Origin: Sarocladium kiliense | Lineage: Eukaryota > Ascomycota > Sordariomycetes > Hypocreales > Sarocladiaceae | NCBI GenBank assembly: GCA_030734395.1 | Contig: JAUZTG010000034.1 | Span: 1,426,001 to 1,490,000, forward strand | Direction of reading: 5' to 3' | DNA length: 64,000 nucleotides | Part shown: one piece after another, positions 47,378 to 59,700 of the stretch | How the letters are laid out: the number at the start of each line of letters is the position of its first letter | Numbering within the stretch: the stretch's first letter is position 1 | Notes under the pieces: generated by a model | What the model saw: the letters and a program-made list of their open reading frames with translations, nothing else | Told to the model about the DNA's origin: nothing | Database searches by the model: none | Program-made: the position numbers and the translations under genes

Positions 47378-49397
47378 ATGAGACTTCCATTCAGGCGAAA
47401 AGACAAGAAGAAGAGCGAACACCAGATTCCGCGCGAGTTTCTTCCTGCCGGTGCTCTCACGGCGCCTGCTTTCCCGCCGAACTACCGCTCGGCTGCCCTT
47501 GTCGCTCAGTTGCCAACAAATGTTCTGGAGCGGGTATTTGCTTTCGTCTGCCCACATTCGAGAGATGAGAGCTATGAGACGTGCGAGGGAAGTGCCTACG
47601 ATGAAGGCTGCATGCTCTGTGACTTGCGCGACCTCTCACACTGCGCCCAGGTGAGCAGAGTATGGCGTCGTGCAGCCATCAAGGTGTTGTAAGTACCATC
47701 ACAGGATGCTGCGTTGGACACAGCCATGCTTCAATGCTTCAGATCATGTGTATTGACATTCGTGCCCCAGGTACCACAGTGTGCGCATCGACCCGGTGCA
47801 CTACTGCAAGCTCGAAGCCTGGCTCGCCGATCAACGAAAGAAAACATCCCGATTTGACCGAAACGGTGTCCCTGAGGACCCTGCACAAGCTCGTCTCCGC
47901 CTCCTGCGCAGAACCGTCCGCGATGATCCGACTCGCCTCGGCAAGCTTGTCCAGTACCTCAAGATTCCATATATGCTCCGCGAGTCAGCGTACGTCGAGC
48001 TTGCACAGACCCTTGCAGTGCTGCCGAACCTACAGTACGTGGACCTGCCCGAGGGCATGTTCTCGGACGAGCATAGCCTTTCGACACTTCGTCTAGAGGT
48101 CCAAGCGCGTTGCCCAAATCTTCGAAAGATGACATATCTCAGGGGTTCGGAACGGAGTTTTGCACAGCTTGCCGGAGGACAGATATGGCGTCGGCTGGAG
48201 GTCCTGGATCTGAACGGACTCAATGTCGATCCCATGACCATGAGGAACGTGCTTGGTTCGCTTGCCAACCTGCGTGCTCTCAAAGTCGCCGAGACGGAGA
48301 GCTTGTCAGACGAGGTGCTATCGTATGACGAAAATCTCCCGTCCTTGCCCCCGCTGGAAGAGCTTGTGCTTAAGGACACGCCAAGAGTCACCACCGCTGG
48401 TGTGTGTGAATACCTAGCCTGGCAAGAGACACAGCAGACACTCAAAGTTCTTACACTAAAGGATACGGGCGTACATCCTGCTACGGTCAACAGCATTCTC
48501 ATGACGGCGCCGGCTCTGAAGGTCTTTGCATATCAATCGAATATCTCAGAGCCGTTCCCCATTGGAGGGGCTGCACCTCTCGGCTCGTCTTCTCTCGAGA
48601 CGTTGCGGTACGAGATCTCTGGTACGGCGAAGGCTGGACCCTACGCCGGAATGGAAGAGGGATATCACGCTTACCTCGCTTCCTCCGTTCTGGGCGGTGG
48701 CTTCCCAAAACTGCGCAGACTCTATGTCCATGATGATACGTTCCCCGAGCGGCTCCAGGGACTGCCGCCCCCAAATGCGGCCTTCGCAGGCGGCCAGGTC
48801 CGTCGGGGCTCAAACTCGTCGATGACCAGACCCACGGTCAACCTCTCTCAACAACCGTTGTCGAACACCAACCAACTCGCCCCCAACAACACCAACCACC
48901 TTTCCCCGTTCGCGCCGCCTCCTCGCCGACCCATCTCCAAGGTCCCACCGACCGACCGCTTCAGTTCCAACAATCCTTTTGCCTCCCGTGTCATCTCACC
49001 CCCTCCAACTAACACTCTCGAAGTTTTCACCAAGGGTGATGAAATGGGCAAGTGGAACTTTGCGCGCCTGGACTCCTTCCATAGCGGCAGGTCTGGCGGC
49101 ACAGCCGGCGGGGGACAAGATGGCGAGACCGGAGGAACGACTCTGCGGCGTCCAGTCAGCAGCTACGGGCTTGCAGCGGACGTCGCAGGCCAGGGATGGG
49201 ATCCAAGGGAAGCTCGGAGAAGTGTCATGGTCGGAAGTGGCACAGGGACATTTCTTGCCGTGCCGGGCAAGGAAACTATGCCCCGAGGAGGCTTAGGTGT
49301 GCCAGCAGGTGGTTTCGGCTCCTCTGACGCTTCCGATGCCTGGCGTCCACATAGTAGCGGTGGAGAGACGAGAGGCAGCAGAGACTTGTGGCGGTGA
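47378..49397 (+). CDS. F-box / leucine-rich-repeat protein
   Basis: Two exons, 47378-47688 and 47771-49397, with an 82-bp intron, give 645 residues. An F-box-like segment spans about residues 44-104: it begins 'LVAQLPTNVLERVFAFV' and ends 'DLRDLSHCAQVSRVWRRAA', separated by an unusual insert with four Cys. Residues about 180-360 are leucine-rich repeats ('NLQYVDLPEG', 'RLEVLDLNGLNV', 'NLRALKVAET', 'PLEELVLKDTPRVT', 'TLKVLTLKDTGV'). The C-terminal 200 residues are Ser/Asn/Gly-rich and disordered. F-box proteins recruit targets to SCF ubiquitin ligases through Skp1; the target here is unknown. The ATG stands in a good context (CACCATG). Confidence 0.8.
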
Positions 49398-52300
49398 TGC
49401 GATGGGGCTTGATGCGGCAGACGACATTATGACGCCAGACAGAGCGCGATTCGAGAGCGCCTGGTGGGAGCTTGATTGACGACAAGAAATCCAGCGAAGC
49501 GGGCATGGCGTGTGTGTTGTGCTTTTGCAAAACAGACAGTTCCCTTGACGGAATTATACAGCCGTTGGGCAGGGGAAGCTTGATGAATTTGATGTGGTAG
49601 GCGATGGCTTTACAGTATCGCATGGATGTTGGAGCGCTTGGCCTGTTTCTTTCTCTCACTTTTGACTGCGTTCTTCGAGCTTTTGCATGCTTGGGATGTT
49701 ACACGAATGTACACGGCTTTTGGCGACAGGGGTAGAAGATACCATGAGTGACACGGTTTTAAAATCCAGAATTTGCTGAATCCAGAATCCACTGCTCTTA
49801 CATGGTGTATTGTACGATGTGCTGTTGGTCTCTGCTTTCAACGTCAGGCATGTTGCAGATAAAGTACGCCCCCAAATGTGAAGGATGAGATGGGGGCTCA
49901 AATGTTATGTGCTACTCCTCGGGAATCCAGCAATCACGTCTGGCCAACAACGGATACACGATGAAGCAGGTAGCATAGTGAACACACCCCGGAAGCCAGC
50001 ATAACCTGCAACAGACATGCGGAAATCCCTCTAGATCAGTCTTCATCGCCCATTCCCACAAGAGGCTATCACAAATCAATTTTTTATATTTATCTCGTAT
50101 CATGGTAGCGTTCCCGAAGCTTTTCAGCCACGATGTCCACAGCCACTCAAAACACTGGAGGTGGTTCGCTGACTTGGGGCTGAGCTGCAGGTGATCCTCA
50201 GCCTCAACCTCGTGCTCTCACTTCAGCCGGACCAGCTGAGTGCGGAATATTGAATTGCACCATAGGGATAGGGATGTTTCGTTTCTTGCATGTGAAGGAG
50301 CATGTGAAGGAGCGCCACCCTAGCGCCGCGAATCCTACCAAGGACCCTGAGAAGGATGCTATATCGCCTGGGGGGGCAAGCTGAGGAGGGTATGATGGCC
50401 GCAGAGCCAGCCACCACCAACCTTACTTACAAGTGGCATCGCCTTCGGGATACCTAGCCTGCCACACCCCAGGTGTGAATCCTCTGAAAAGAAAGAGATC
50501 CATTTTCTCGAAGGGGCCAACATCAAACGGCCAGTTCTTTGCACACTGTGCGCCAAAAAACCGGTCGTGTCCCTTGGCCTGGATCCAGCGATTCCTGCAT
50601 GATGACATGGCGGAGCCTCTCTGTCATTGGCCCCCCCCCCCCTCAAACTGGGGGCAACAGGTTGGTGCCAACTGCTTTGAGGTGTTAGGCATCGCCACTG
50701 CTATCTGGGTTCTGATTGCACAATGACGTTGGTTCCTGTAATTTTGGATTCATAAAGTTGATCGGATGTTTTTAACGTTGCAGAAAGGGGTTCTAGAGAT
50801 CGTTCGCGGACGTAATTGTTTGGGGAGTGATGATCTTACTGACGTTGGATGTGTGGCGGTATTAGTTGTTGCGGCTTGTGGCCAATCAAGGCCGCTGTTG
50901 GAGTCAGACCAACACCGTAGAATCGGTTGTTGGATTGATTCAGAGTGCAGGGGAAGAAGGGCAACGTGTCACAAGGATGAGCATTGCCAGTGAGGAGAAC
51001 CGGCTAAGAATTGGGGATAGAAGAAGTCACCTGTTTCCGAAGCTGTAAAGTGAAGAAAAAGACTGCCTATACTAAGGAACGTTCAGGCTCATATAGCCCC
51101 ATAACGTCAGTTCAAAGCAAGAAACAGGCTTGGAGCATACGAATCGAGAACGTCTGCCGGGTCAGCTTCCTAAAGACCGTTCTCGCAGGAAGAGGCGCCA
51201 ATCATGTGCATACACGCTTCAATTCTATTCGTCAGGCAACTTCTCATGGCCAGCAAACGGGGACTATGCTCAACTTACCAGGTTACAGTAAGCAACACGC
51301 ATACCACATGAAGCTATAGCAGGCCTGCCGTACCCATATGCCATGCATCTACCCATGAACTCAGCAATACATCATCGTTGAAGTCGCCTACAGTGCACCA
51401 GCACAATGCTTCGCTACCCCCACCGGGTTCCAAACCCAGCATTGCCCTAGCTACGTTCTTCGCCATCCCCGCGAGATGTGTATTTGTGGTATAGTATTCA
51501 CGTTCCCTGGAGCAAATCAGTTGAACTCCATGCAGCTGCACTAATTGCCTGCGTATTCTGTGTTGTGCTTGATGTCCCGTGTCTTGAAGACACTATCACC
51601 GAGAGTGTCACTGTCAAGTTGCCAGCATCACCCTGGCAGTTGATGAGATCACATAACGAAGGAAACAGCATTTGGGCACACACATTCGAATGGCTTTCTG
51701 CGAAACATATCTTGCGGTGGCTCAGGTTCCACACGTTGAGTCGACGTACCTTGGGCCCGGAAGCGATAGTTAGAAGCATTGTCTAGGTAGAAGAGTAACT
51801 GGCTTCGCAGCCGCCTGTTTGGCTTTCTGGGTCTCAAGTGCCCGAGAGAGCGTTTCCTTGCCACGTCTCATAAAACCTTTACGGATCTCACGTCAGGAAT
51901 ATGGTTGGCAGCGAGTCCCACCAAGCGTTATGCAACCTACGGAATTGAGGAAAGCTTGCCGCAACTGCAAGATGCCAATAGAGAAGTCCAAGATTCGCTT
52001 ACAGAACTACATGCTGAGCCAGCCTTCGAATACCGCACGGTGCGAGCGTCTTGCTCAACAGCAGGAACTTTTGAAGACTGATGCTCAAAATTTCGCCATG
52101 CTCAGACTCACTATGAGCCAAGCACCAATAACGTCTCTTGTATCCACGATAGTGTTTTGAAGTCTGGCGGTAAAACACTGTGGCCGGCTGTACCGTGTTC
52201 CGTTCATGCCCTTTACTGTAGCTTTGCTAGCACTTGGGCCAGCCATTTCGATCAGCATAAATCTCATTATTAGAAACCAGCCTTTCGACGACTTTACCGT

Positions 52301-55300
52301 GCCGCTGCCTGCAAGTCGGCCCGTCTCAACATCGTGATTATCGCCGCGGAGCTTCCAATCACATAAGACGGTATGAAGAAGGGATTGAGGTGATCCTACC
52401 TTGTGAAAGTGACAATAGTGTGCGCACCACCGTCGGCGTCTCCTCACCAGAATCTGTGACAAACTGTCCGAGCCCCGTCAAATCTCCTTTGAGTATTTTG
52501 ACGTGCAGATAAATTGCGACCTTAATTGCCTCGAACCCTTCTAGCAATACTGGCTCGTGCTGGATGCGCCACTGTTAGCCGTGACCCGTGGCGGTGCTGG
52601 AGCTGTCAAGCATCCCCTGTTTGCGCAGGCGCTGGCAGTTCGTCAGCAGGGATGCCAAAGCCTGGTTCTGGATGTCATGCAGGTACGGACCAAAGATGAC
52701 ATTTCGCTTACCTTAAGGTGCCAGAAAACACATGACAGCCGTCACAGCCTATCGGGAAAAGGCAACATTCTCGTCGACAGGCTGACAGCGGCTCTCTGAA
52801 ACCCAATTGTTTCCCAAAGTCCCCTGTCTGTTCTCATTCTCCGACAATGGGTGAAGCAGATCGCACCTCGGCAGCCGCCTCGTACACCAAGAGATCGATG
52901 GCAGGGCCTCGCAGAGCCAGTCGCAATACACAACGCTCCAGCACAGCCTCCGCTTGGGCTTCGATTGATCGCGGGAGCCTGAGCGCCCGATCTGACAAGT
53001 ATGGTTCACGATGTTTCGCAGCGTCCCCCAGGTGCCGCCACAAGATCTCTGGCAATATCTGATGTCCGCTATAGCCTTTCAAGTCTCGGGATCTATATTG
53101 CCGTCCAAGGATAACGCAGCACAGTGTGCGATTTTGCCACCGGCGCGGCCAGCGGCATGACGATGAAGATGAAAGAAGCGGTATGCCCCTCGCACAAGAC
53201 AGCCCAAGCGCGGTCAATGTGGTGCCGAGAAATCTCTGCTTGTGAGCTGCGTGGATTCCAGCGAGAACGTTATTGCTGGTCTAGTGAAGACTCATGCATA
53301 GGTGGCATAGAAACCGTGCCGCACTTGCATGCCGCTATCGCCAGTTCAGTGGCCTTTCAATTCGCGGCGAGCTCGAACATCAAGTCCGCGACCCGAAGTG
53401 GCTAGACTCACCTGGTGCGCATAGTGTAGCCCGGGTTGCACCGATGCATCTATCGAAGATATCCTCGTCGATGCAATTCAGCTGGTGTGGGTTTGCGCCA
53501 ATACCGTCACTATAGTTCCCCAGATTCTACATGTATAAGCGTGCTCATTGGGGACGACTGAGCGATATCAGGACGCTCTTAGGCATTACCCTCTATTGTG
53601 AGGATAATGAAATACAGTATAGCTTAAAAAGGACTGTTGACCTCATCGCCTCTATGAGATACTGTCGGTGGCTATGGCGAGGAGATGGTATCATGGCTGA
53701 CAGTAGCGGATTAAAGAGTTTACGATATGCGAAGTCATCGTGGAGGTCGGGATTTGTTGTCCGACGACGCCAACGAGAGCCCACGAGGCCGTGCACAAAA
53801 TTTTCTTGTAGATCTTGGGCTTGGTACAGTCACAGCGATCGACAGCACACCCAATCTCGACACATTGTAACGATTGCCGACGCTTGCGACTGGCTCCCGA
53901 TAGCGATGTCAGGTGGGTTCCAAGCGCTCGATGCGAAACGGCAGCCAAGCTCCGAAGCCAGACTGGCTGGGCGAGACTCTGCTATTCGTTGGTGTTGGTG
54001 GGTCGGGCAACGAACCGTTTGGGCAAACACGGAGGATGCACAACCAATCAGCACAAGGCGGCCATGTCTCGTCGAGACGGTGTGCGGGCGGTTCTTTGGA
54101 TTTGGAGGGTGCGTTTCGAGGCCAGTCGGCAAGTGAGGCAGCCGCTTGAAGTGAACATACTGGATGCATGAAGGAGGCCGAGGGCTTTCCGATCACTTGG
54201 GGGCTGTGAGAGGGTGTTGCATGCCTGCTGAGGCTTCACGCATCTACATAAGACGAGTCAGCATTCTCTGGTCTGCTGTTGCGATCTGATGGGGCCAGCA
54301 TCGTGTCCATGCCTGGAGCCGACGGAACGCAGCTGTAGGTTCTGCAGCTGTTACGAAGATCACCATGGCGGGGTCATGAATATTGGAAAATGGAGATCCA
54401 CAGCACAGACGGGCGATCGAGCTTGGTTGTTGCGCCAGTCGCGTTGCTTGCATGAAGTCGAGGTCGTCATGGCGAGGGTATAGCGTAGCAGTGATAAGAA
54501 GGTCGTAAGGGCGGTGATGCGAAGGTTTGCATACATGGCTGCCGAAATGCATATGGGGAAGCAGGGGTGACTCGTCAAGGGAGGTAGAGAAGGAGGAGGA
54601 GGGGGAAAAAGGGAGAGCGAGTGAGTGTGTGTGAGGGACGATGGTGGTGGTAAAGGCAGGAACGAACGAGCGAACGAGGGAGACAGGCGTTGGCGATGCG
54701 GCTAAAGGTGAAACAGGGTGTGGCAGACGCAGACTGGTGGTCGCCAGGTGGCAGCACCTCGTCCACCAGCTGTTGGACATTGGCCAACGCTGGCCGGCCT
54801 CTTTCGCTCCAGGCCTCCAAGTTCCCAAGGTGAAGGATCAGCCTCCTGTTCCTCTGTGTGAAACCGAGGATAGTAAGAATTGGTATTGAATTGCAGTGCA
54901 GTGCAGTGCCTCTTACATGGCCAAGCCCCACCATCCCGCCAGGTGCGTCCAGCACACGCCCCCAGTCCATATCGTGTGCTGTGTGTACCCCTCGTGCCCC
55001 TTCCCAGCAGGGGCACCCCTCCATTCCCTCCGCCCCTGTCCGTTTCTGGCCGCCCCCTGTCACCAGTGCGAACACCGTCTCGCACTGTCACCCTGCCCAG
55101 ACTGCCCTCGACTCTACACCGCGACCTTGTGTCCATAATACCTGGCTCACAACCCACTCGGATCCCTTGGACCTCAAATCCAGCTTGTGCTTCTTCCATC
55201 TGCTCGAAATCGAGAAAACAAAGCGGATATCTTGCTCCTTCTGCCTCTCTATTCCGACTCGTTCACTTACTTCTCGCAGTTGAACTGTTCTTCCTTGCTT

Positions 55301-55666
55301 TTTGCTGCGTCCCACTTCATATCCGTTCTTGACTTACACCATCATCACCACCACCGCCTCTCTCCTCGCCGTGCGAACTCCCGGCCTCGCTCAGATATTC
55401 TCATTCTCGTGACTCGCGCGCCCTTGCACCGCGTTCAACCCCTCTATTCACTGGCATTTGCGCTGCCATATATCCGTTTCACCACCCTTTGCCATCGCGA
55501 GGGGCCCCGTCTCCGCATACCAACGCCGTCGCTGGTGGCCGGGTGTCTCACAGCCTCCCTCAGACTTGTGCCGCCCACGCGCACCGCCCTGACCTCACTT
55601 GGCTCAAAACGCCCTTGGCTACTGCGGCACCATTGAATTTCCACCGCAACTTTCTAAGCCTTGACC
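49398..55666. other. 6.3 kb gene-free stretch
   Basis: This lies between the F-box gene and the Ser-rich gene, both on plus. The longest frame is about 200 codons (53531-54136 plus) and resembles nothing known. A run of 12 C lies at 50631-50642, and purine-rich sequence at about 54590-54640. The last 800 bp are C/T-rich and probably a leader. I see no supported gene. Confidence 0.5.
54994..55016. repeat. Small perfect inverted repeat in the upstream tract
   Basis: GTGCCCC (54994-55000) and GGGGCAC (55010-55016) are perfect 7-bp arms around a 9-base loop. It lies 650 bp upstream of the Ser-rich protein's ATG in C-rich sequence. A role is not claimed. Confidence 0.35.
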
Positions 55667-56749
55667 ATGTCTCTTGTGGACCAAACACATACCAAGCCGG
55701 GGCGCGTCACCGACATGCCAGAACAGAGACGACGTTCTTATACCGGCTCCTCCTCCGACTCTTGCTCCCCTCCCTCCTCCGAAACCTCTCCCATCTCTGA
55801 CACATACAACCACGATATCATCGATAGGTATCGTGAAGACATGATGAACTCTGGCCCTGTCAAGCCTTCGACCCGAGCCCCGGCTCTGCCTAACAAGAGT
55901 GCACGAAGAGCATCACGCTTCCTCGATGCCAGTATCCCGGTTGCTACTTCTCGAACACACTCCAAGACCAGATCTAATCCTACCGCAACACCTTACGATA
56001 TCTACCTCTCCTCTGAAGAGGACGCATCTTCCTCAGCCGATGACTTCTCCGACTTCGACCTAGACTCAGATACGGAAGAGCACAAGAAGCATGGCGGATA
56101 CAGCATTGCCATCACAGCCCGGGTCGTTTCCGTCATTTTCTCTGGGAAGCCCTCGATAGTTGAGCTGCCGGCCCGCTCAAGGAAATCAGGGTCTTCAGAG
56201 GCTCTCATTAGACGTGCAGAAACCGAGCCGGTGCTGACTCGCCGCCTCTCCATTGCATCTTCGACATCCTCGGGAACCATGTTCCATCCTCCTCGCTCCA
56301 GTAGCCGGGTACCGACATCTATCGAGCGATCAAACCGACCAACCTTTCTCAACACCGATCCATTCCCATCGAAGGCTGGGGAAGAGATTGAGCGACCAGT
56401 CACACCTTTGACGCCAACGGCAATGTTCAAGAGGGGCTTGAGTCTTGTGAAGAAGCGAAGCCGCCCGCAACTAAACCCAACTGGGTTCTACTCTCATTCG
56501 AAAGAAAACTTCTCAGTGCAGACACTGCCTGTCGACCCCGAGGAGGAGCGCCAATCGAGACAGCTTACTGATTCGCCCTTGGAGGCCAAGAGCCCCGGCT
56601 ACTATCAAGAAATCATGAGGACCGCTCGGCGGAAGGCCCGCGGACTGCAGGAGTCGGACGCGGCGTCGATCAGGTCGAGCAATACGGCGAACCTCAGCAA
56701 ACTCCGTGCTGGCTTTTCACTTGGCCGACGGCGAAGCATCAAGGCTTAA
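55667..56749 (+). CDS. Conserved fungal Ser-rich protein of unknown function
   Basis: This is a single exon of 360 residues from the ATG at 55667 (context GACCATG). It is mostly disordered, rich in Ser, Arg and Pro. A striking block near residues 106-135 reads 'TPYDIYLSSEEDASSSADDF' followed by more Asp/Ser; it looks like a casein-kinase-2-type acidic patch, and I believe similar blocks occur in other ascomycete proteins. Further on are a strand-like 'GGYSIAITARVVSVIFSGKP', several 'RRLS'/'RRRS' basic sites that would suit basophilic kinases, and a basic C-terminus 'SLGRRRSIKA'. No enzyme domain or membrane segment is evident. Function is unknown. Confidence 0.75.
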   Translation: MSLVDQTHTKPGRVTDMPEQRRRSYTGSSSDSCSPPSSETSPISDTYNHDIIDRYREDMMNSGPVKPSTRAPALPNKSARRASRFLDASIPVATSRTHSKTRSNPTATPYDIYLSSEEDASSSADDFSDFDLDSDTEEHKKHGGYSIAITARVVSVIFSGKPSIVELPARSRKSGSSEALIRRAETEPVLTRRLSIASSTSSGTMFHPPRSSSRVPTSIERSNRPTFLNTDPFPSKAGEEIERPVTPLTPTAMFKRGLSLVKKRSRPQLNPTGFYSHSKENFSVQTLPVDPEEERQSRQLTDSPLEAKSPGYYQEIMRTARRKARGLQESDAASIRSSNTANLSKLRAGFSLGRRRSIKA

Positions 56750-59700
56750 GCATTGACACGCTGACGCGGCGTTGAGCTTTTGGTCCTTTTACGACGATCA
56801 TGACGTTTTTACCACTTTCTTTTTTTTTTCTGGTTACGGAGCAACGGCGTTTTATGGTGTCTAGGACGAAATTGCATTTGAAGAGACGAAAATTCTGGCG
56901 TCTTGTGGGATTATGGGAGGCACCGCGTGAGTTTGGGATCTGTCTCTGATTTCCGAGACAAGGCATGGCGCTCAAGGGTTCGCTCGTGTTTCCGAGGACT
57001 CTTGTGTGGCGCAAGCGTTCACTCATTCATTCATATTTAATAATGATACCAAGACTGCGAAGTATTTCTTTGAGAAATTGAGATTGATTGATCCACAAGG
57101 CGCGTTCATGAACAACTTGGTGCTTTTCCTGCTTGTGCAAACCTGGCCTGTGCCCTCCTTTACTTTTGGTGGAGTAACATGCGATGCCTGTTTCCGAAAC
57201 GTGCTTATTTTGTACGGACAAGGCGCTGGCAGAATGTAAGACCATTCCCACCACTGATCAGAGGTCTCGACCATGGCCCAACTGCCTCTAACGTTGACGC
57301 CAATTTACACAGGTGCAACCAAAATGTGACAGTCATGTCTTGAACTCTACACTACGGGCCGATGGGACTCAATGTACTCGATGGGCAGTGAGTGAGACAG
57401 TCGCACAGACATTTTTGGAAAAGCCGTTGAATGTCACGTACCATTTCGCATCTTCTTTGTTCTTTGGGGCTCATCGTCCCCACCAGATGGCGCGTATGCG
57501 TGTAATTGAGTTCGCATTGACAGGCATGTGAAGGAGATAGATTGGGGGCTTTTTGGGTGGTGGGCTTGGAGCCAGCCGGCGTGGCTTAGTTGGGCGGTAG
57601 TATGAGTCCTTGGGGAAAGAAAGCGAATGATGTGTAAGTGGCGGACGGTGGGGTATCTCGTTAATTGAAATTGAAGAGCTAGAAGACTAAGGGAAGACGA
57701 GGGAAGAAAAGGAGCGGGTTGTTGGGACGAGAAGGCTTGCACACTGTGTCGCATGCTTCGCATCGTGAAATCAGATCGGGAAGTGTCGATAAAGGCTGAC
57801 CAAGAAGCATCCTTCGTAAGAGTGTTGAAACGGATCCTTCTCAGGTGAGCATGGACCATCAGACGAACCACCAGCTTTGTAGGGAAAGGCACGAAGTAGG
57901 CTATGAACTCGTTGGTGCGTTTCGCAGTCTTCCTGACTGATCTGAATCGAAACACCAGGGTTCGAATTGACAAGCCTTGACCCCTGCACACAAACTGTTT
58001 TGCTCGGCCGAGAGAAAGGGGACTGTTGAACAGGGATTGAGCAAGGGTATTTTTGCTGGCACTGTGCGGTGAGGAAGCGAGGTTTCGTTTACAGTTGATT
58101 GAAGGGCATGCGCAAGTTCAGGGCTGAAAGGGTTTGCACTGTGCGCTATGGGGTATTACATTCACTTTGAATCAGATGTTCGATACGGTGCCCGGGCTCT
58201 GGACGCTCACTGGTTTTCTTTTCTTGCAGCGCGAACGTTACTCGCTGGTCAAGGTGCGGAACTAGGCTACGGCGAGGCTGGAGGCAAGTGTAAATTGGTG
58301 GCTTCGTCTTGGGGCGGTAGTAGTGTCGAGCTGGGGTGCGCCTTTCCATCCTAGCAAGAAAGGAAAAAACCATCACGCCTCAACTGTGTGTGATGGCCTG
58401 CCAAATTTGATTCTCCTATCAGTAATGAGTTTAGTCTCTCGCACCATGTCGACGGGCGGCGTAAGGGGTGAATTGCATTGAATAGCCTCGCTGATCATAT
58501 GCCCCTCCAACATGCCGCTTTTGCGGGGGATATAGGACGGTAACTGATTGAGCATGCCACACACTTAATATAGACTGTCAAGCCATTCAATCTGGTACTA
58601 TAGCAGGACTAGCAATATCATATGCCATCCAGTCAAAGAACTAATCACTGCCCTTGAAGAGAAGGGGGGGTTGAGATATCGATAGTTCGTTGTCCCCCGC
58701 ACTCCGAATCATGCCAAAGGGAGCGCAGTTCTCCATATTGTATGGCACGCTGGTCGGATATGACGCCCCTTGCAGCGCAGCGCATGCATGAAGAATGAGC
58801 AAGTGACGATCTTGTGCGGATGGATAGTGCACGTGGGAGGTTGAGAGATGGGATGGACAGACAGGACAATCATAATTCCCGGTCCCTCACAGTGTGGCGT
58901 TCGGCTAGTCTGTCTCCCTGTCGACGGCGACACCCTGTGATGATCCAACACTTGGGTTCGTTGAAGTTGCCAAGTGACCCGCTCCGAAAGGGCATGGCTT
59001 CAATTAATCGTGCCTCTTTCAAAATGATCCAGGTCCTCCTGATTACCTTGGACTCGTCTTCGCACTGTCTGTCTGTGTCCAGTGAGTCCCCCTCCTGGCT
59101 GCACGTCACAGGGCAGGCTGCGGGTGAAATGGTGCTAATGCAAGGTACCAGAAGCACTAAGACCGTCTTCAACTCTACCCACCAGGGGCAGCTCCCTCCC
59201 GCGCGTGGCCTCCCCCTTGCCTCCCCGTCCTCTCGTTCGGTTTGGTCTGCACTGTACTGACTTTCCATCTTCAACGGTAGCAGGGACAGCATCTAGCTGA
59301 CCAGCTCACTCACCAGCAAGACATACTGGCAATGCTTTCGTATAGGAGGAGTCTTTGCACAATCCCTGCGTCCTCAAAGTTTCGTCTGGTCTCGCCTCTT
59401 AGCTTGGCTGCGCGTGTGGGGTAGATTGCTGCTGCTCTCCTCAAATCTCGGTCCTGCACCCCTGCTCACCGTCTGTCAATACTACCTCTCCACCATCACC
59501 ACTATTTCTGTCGTACCGTACCAACGATCATCCTCACCTTCAAGACAGTCGCATCATTTCATAATTGCCAATCTGTTCAAAGTCATTACCTCTACTTTGA
59601 CTTCAACCCAACTGATCATCAACCTTGCCTTGGACATCAAATTCACACTCTCCCACCTTCTTCGTATCGCCAATCCCCTGCTCCAAGCTCAGACCATCCT

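Noticed and set aside
53531..54136. 201-codon frame in the 6.3 kb gap
   Set aside because: High Trp, Arg and Cys, overlapping frames on both strands, no recognisable motif and no supporting splice structure.
57434..57991. 185-codon minus-strand frame
   Set aside because: Ser/Arg/Thr-rich chance-like composition without any domain or homologous feel.
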